Assembly: GCA_004299305.1 (NCBI GenBank)
Contig: SCPZ01000122.1
Location: 1 to 59,545 of the forward strand
Origin: Methylobacter sp.
GTDB taxonomy: Bacteria > Pseudomonadota > Gammaproteobacteria > Methylococcales > Methylomonadaceae
Direction of reading: 5' to 3'
DNA: 59,545 nucleotides
In this document: positions 57,184 through 59,545 of the stretch, piece by piece
Position numbering within the stretch: position 1 is the stretch's first letter
How the letters are laid out: each line of letters opens with the position of its first letter
Made by a program: the position numbers and the translations under genes
The notes under the pieces: generated by a model
Told to the model about the DNA's origin: nothing
Database searches by the model: none
The model's input: the letters and a program-made list of their open reading frames with translations, nothing else

Positions 57184-58899
57184 CTAAAACCCCATCCCAA
57201 TTTCCAGCCATGCCCGCACCGAATCGGTTTTACCGACCAGCTCAGGCGTCGGGCCGACCGGTGTTGCGATGTAGGCCCTGGCGTTCAACTGGCTTGCACC
57301 GACCCAGTTCAGCTTTGGCCCCAGCCAGTTGATGCCTCCGCCCGCGCCGCTCAGGGTGGCCCGGTTGGTTCCCGCTGACCAAGTGTTAGTGTTGACCGTC
57401 ACTTGTGCGCTGTCGATAAAAGCCACCGCCTGCCATTGCCCGAACCGGCCTAAGCCTAAGTCGTGCCTAAGTTCGGCGGTTCCGATATAGCCGCTGTCGC
57501 CGGACATTGCGCCCATGTCATAACCGCGCACGGTGTAAGGGCCGCCGACTATCATTTTCTTCGACGAATCCAGGTTGTCTTGCGCCCATTGCCCCGCAAA
57601 AGCCAGGTACAGTCCGTCCTTCTGAGTCAGGCTTTGCAAGCGCGACAGGTTCACGTTCCATTTTGAGAACAGGCCCTGCGTTTTTATGGTCGCCGCATCC
57701 GCCGACTGCGCATCGTCGTTGTCAAAGCCGACATGTCCTCCCGTCCAGCTCAGGCTCCAGGTATTGACGCCGCCGGACAGCAAGCTGTCTCGTGCATCGC
57801 CGGATAGGCTCAGGGTGCCGTTGTCCACATGCCGATAGGTCTTGAGGCCGCTGACGTCGACACGGTCGCGCAATTGCATCCGGTCGTACTCGATTTGTCC
57901 GTACAAGTTGAAAGCCCGGCTGCGAATCAACGGCTGTTTGCCCCACACGCTGCCCACCTGTGCGGTGCCGAGTGCGTTGATGGCGGCAAGGGAGCCGCCC
58001 AGTTCGTAATTCAGTAGTGAGTATGAACCGCCCAATCGGGTGCCATGGCCGTTGACTAAGGATTCGTAAGACAGCCGTCCGTAATTCACGCCGCCACCGG
58101 AACTAAGCCCGCTTAGGCTCAGCACATCGCCGTGCCGTAGCGGGTTAAGCCAGTTGACGGTGCCGCCGACTCGGGGCCTGCCGGTATAGCGGTTGCCGTA
58201 ATCGTCGACGACCAGGTTGCCGTTAACTGCCTTAGCGGCTGTGGTGTTGACCTGTAAATCCGAGGTCCCGGCTTTATCACCGGCCTTCAAAGTCGCATCG
58301 GCGGCAACGCCCGGAATATCGCTGAGCAACAATAAGGCATGATCCAGCGCGGTTTGCTCAATGCTTTGCCCGCCTTGCAACGGGGCCAGTGTGTCTTGCA
58401 GCAACGGATCGCCGACCTTGCTGCGGTTATCGACCTTGACTTTGCCGTAGTGCGCTTCGATGATCTGGATGCGCACAATGCCTGCCTGAATGGTCTGCGC
58501 CGGTATGATCGCCCGCGCCAACGGGTAGTCATGGCGGTGATAATAGTCGGTGATGCGGGCGGCCAGCTCGCCCAGTTGCGGCAGGGTGATGCTTTGGCCT
58601 TCGGTGTCCGCCACTAAGGCGTGCAGGGTCAACGTATCAATGTTTTCGTTACCCGAGATCAGGATGGACTTCACCAAAAAAGGCGCACTCGGCGGCAGCT
58701 TGCCTCCGTCTTTCAGTTCCAGGTTTAACTCCGTCCCGCTGGGCGATGGCGCGGGCGGTTGGACCGGCTGAAGCTGTTGCAACATCGAGCCTGCGCCGGG
58801 GGCGACCGAGTCCGCAGCCGACATGACCGGCGGGGACAGGATTAGCATGGACATCAGTAAGGGTTTCATCATTCGCTGCGCTTGGGTATTAACTATCAT
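57184..58899 (-). CDS. Two-partner secretion transporter TpsB (ShlB/FhaC/HecB family)
   Basis: This is a 571-residue outer-membrane Omp85-type transporter that exports a TpsA partner. It has an N-terminal signal peptide, then a Pro-rich linker, two POTRA domains (about 75-220, with FLVKSILISGNENIDTLTLH and YPLARAIIPAQTIQAGIV) and a 16-strand barrel with VRGYDMG (the VRGY tetrad of the L6 loop). It ends in Phe. Two Met residues at positions 10 and 11 would give a more standard signal peptide (MMKPLLMSMLIL), so the start may be 58872 or 58869. The tpsA gene upstream on the same strand completes the pair. Confidence 0.9.
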   Translation of the reverse strand: MIVNTQAQRMMKPLLMSMLILSPPVMSAADSVAPGAGSMLQQLQPVQPPAPSPSGTELNLELKDGGKLPPSAPFLVKSILISGNENIDTLTLHALVADTEGQSITLPQLGELAARITDYYHRHDYPLARAIIPAQTIQAGIVRIQIIEAHYGKVKVDNRSKVGDPLLQDTLAPLQGGQSIEQTALDHALLLLSDIPGVAADATLKAGDKAGTSDLQVNTTAAKAVNGNLVVDDYGNRYTGRPRVGGTVNWLNPLRHGDVLSLSGLSSGGGVNYGRLSYESLVNGHGTRLGGSYSLLNYELGGSLAAINALGTAQVGSVWGKQPLIRSRAFNLYGQIEYDRMQLRDRVDVSGLKTYRHVDNGTLSLSGDARDSLLSGGVNTWSLSWTGGHVGFDNDDAQSADAATIKTQGLFSKWNVNLSRLQSLTQKDGLYLAFAGQWAQDNLDSSKKMIVGGPYTVRGYDMGAMSGDSGYIGTAELRHDLGLGRFGQWQAVAFIDSAQVTVNTNTWSAGTNRATLSGAGGGINWLGPKLNWVGASQLNARAYIATPVGPTPELVGKTDSVRAWLEIGMGF

Positions 58900-58964
58900 G
58901 GGGACTTTCTCATTTTTTGTTGATGCATGGGAATACGGACTTCCAATTTAAAGCGGGACTATTT

Positions 58965-58999
58965 TATAGATAACATCCCTCAAAGGGATGTTATCTATA
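58965..58999. repeat. Palindrome TATAGATAACATCCCT-CAA-AGGGATGTTATCTATA
   Basis: This perfect 16-bp-arm hairpin lies in the tpsA-tpsB gap and has the same core as 53711-53741. Because it sits within what may be one transcript, it could reduce tpsB expression relative to tpsA or protect the tpsA message. Confidence 0.85.
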
Positions 59000-59097
59000 C
59001 CGGCTTAAATTTGGTAGCCCGAATGTTCATAGAATAACGCTGGCAATTACTATGAACTTTATCTTGTTCCCACGCGCTACGCTCAACGTTGCACCTT

Positions 59098-59130
59098 AGA
59101 CCTTCCAGGTTTTAAAAACCTGGAAGGTCT
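59098..59130. repeat. 33-bp perfect palindrome, copy 2
   Basis: This is identical to 33406-33438 except for the central base. It lies about 100 bp after the tpsA stop. The 59131-59232 stretch contains no gene. A degraded GTTCCCACG palindrome relative sits immediately before it (59066-59081). Confidence 0.85.
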
Positions 59131-59232
59131 GCATCTCGGCATGTTTTTCGCCTAACGCTAGGTCAGCGACTGTCGGAATAATTACGGCGCGTGGCAACGA
59201 GGCATACTTATGGCCTTAAACGGTAAGCCGTT

Positions 59233-59545
59233 TCAAGGCCGTTTCGGTTTTATGATGTTGGCGGTCAAGCCGGTCTGCTGCACCAGTCTGTAGTTGCGGG
59301 CATCAATGCCGCTGATAGTGTTGCCGTAAACGGTGACGGCTTTATTCGTGCCGTACCACGGATTAGCGAACATCCCGCGAGCGCTTCCACCTAATGTGAC
59401 CCTATCGCCCAGTAGCGGACTGATTTTAGCCGCGCCGCCCAGTTTAGCGACAGTGTTGCCGTCATACGCCTTGCTGAAAGCGCTAAGGCCGGTTACCGCC
59501 AAGTTTGCTTTGGTAATGTTGGCGGTCAATCCGGTGGGATGCTGC
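59233..59545 (-). CDS. TpsA exoprotein, C-terminal fragment with YDG/MBG repeats (partial)
   Basis: This is the last ~104 codons of a gene that runs out of the window. The frame is open through the edge. It contains parts of repeated YDG-type modules (NLAVTGLSAFSKAYDGNTVAK, then ISGIDARNYRLVQQTGLTANI) that occur in large filamentous exoproteins secreted by TpsB. Its neighbour tpsB lies 333 bp downstream on the same strand, separated by two palindromes. The protein is very likely the cognate secreted partner; the N-terminal secretion domain is outside the window. Confidence 0.8.
   Translation of the reverse strand, partial: QHPTGLTANITKANLAVTGLSAFSKAYDGNTVAKLGGAAKISPLLGDRVTLGGSARGMFANPWYGTNKAVTVYGNTISGIDARNYRLVQQTGLTANIIKPKRP

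Overview
The window reads as a gammaproteobacterial chromosome, most likely a methanotroph of the Methylococcales. This is an inference from gene order (ybeL / leuS-lptE-holA, thrB next to a DUF2782 gene, cmoAB, lptFG) and from several families of dispersed non-coding repeats. No methane-oxidation gene lies in the window. About 85% is coding. Most of it is housekeeping, broken by repeat-rich intergenic gaps, two insertion sequences, toxin-antitoxin and restriction remnants, and large secreted proteins.

Layout. 1-6.1 kb: a nucleosidase-like gene on the plus strand, then a minus-strand run of sirB-like, thrB, DUF2782, lnt, parA-like and ybeL. 6.1-10.3 kb: leuS, lptE and holA. 10.4-13.6 kb (minus): a glycosyltransferase directly downstream of an FG-GAP/RTX surface protein. 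13.8-15.7 kb: an IS200-type element beside an IS3-type element whose transposase has an in-frame amber codon. 15.8-24.0 kb: lptF-lptG, a gamma carbonic anhydrase, aroE with a membrane protein, hemB, an mlaC-like gene and cmoA-cmoB. 24.2-27.5 kb: a lipoprotein esterase, then an ImmA/IrrE-like protease, a PIN-like protein and the stump of a type III DNA methyltransferase, probably the scar of a defence locus. 27.5-33.4 kb: uspA, thiC behind a TPP riboswitch, gcvH, dgkA, a PfkB kinase and mazG. 33.4-39 kb: a hicB remnant, an Rpn-type nuclease, a large SWIM-SNF2 helicase and a transposase fragment. 39.2-45.1 kb: an AT-rich orphan HD-domain protein, an RCC1-like/lipase/RTX protein and a PIN toxin-antitoxin pair. 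45.3-54.3 kb: a 1348-residue membrane protein that looks internally duplicated, then dcd, ycgL, a CPBP protease, argS, an SPOR protein and folA. 54.6-59.5 kb: a delta-60-repeat/RTX protein, then tpsB and the 3' end of tpsA of a two-partner secretion system.

Two themes stand out. The first is secreted repeat proteins. Three large genes each pair a propeller-like N-terminal repeat array with RTX repeats, and two of them end in nearly the same module of about 80 residues. With the TpsAB pair this is a substantial export investment, although no type I transporter is present here. The second is dispersed palindromic DNA. At least seven repeat families occupy the gaps. One has a conserved 13-nt hairpin loop (ACCAAmAGTAGGC) with changing stems, and its core appears at an identical 26-nt junction inside a second family at two loci. 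Another repeat-like sequence (TTCGACAGGCTCAGGGC) lies inside the folA reading frame.

Starts were chosen from ribosome-binding sites, signal sequences and family lengths. No searches were run, so family names rest on recognised motifs.
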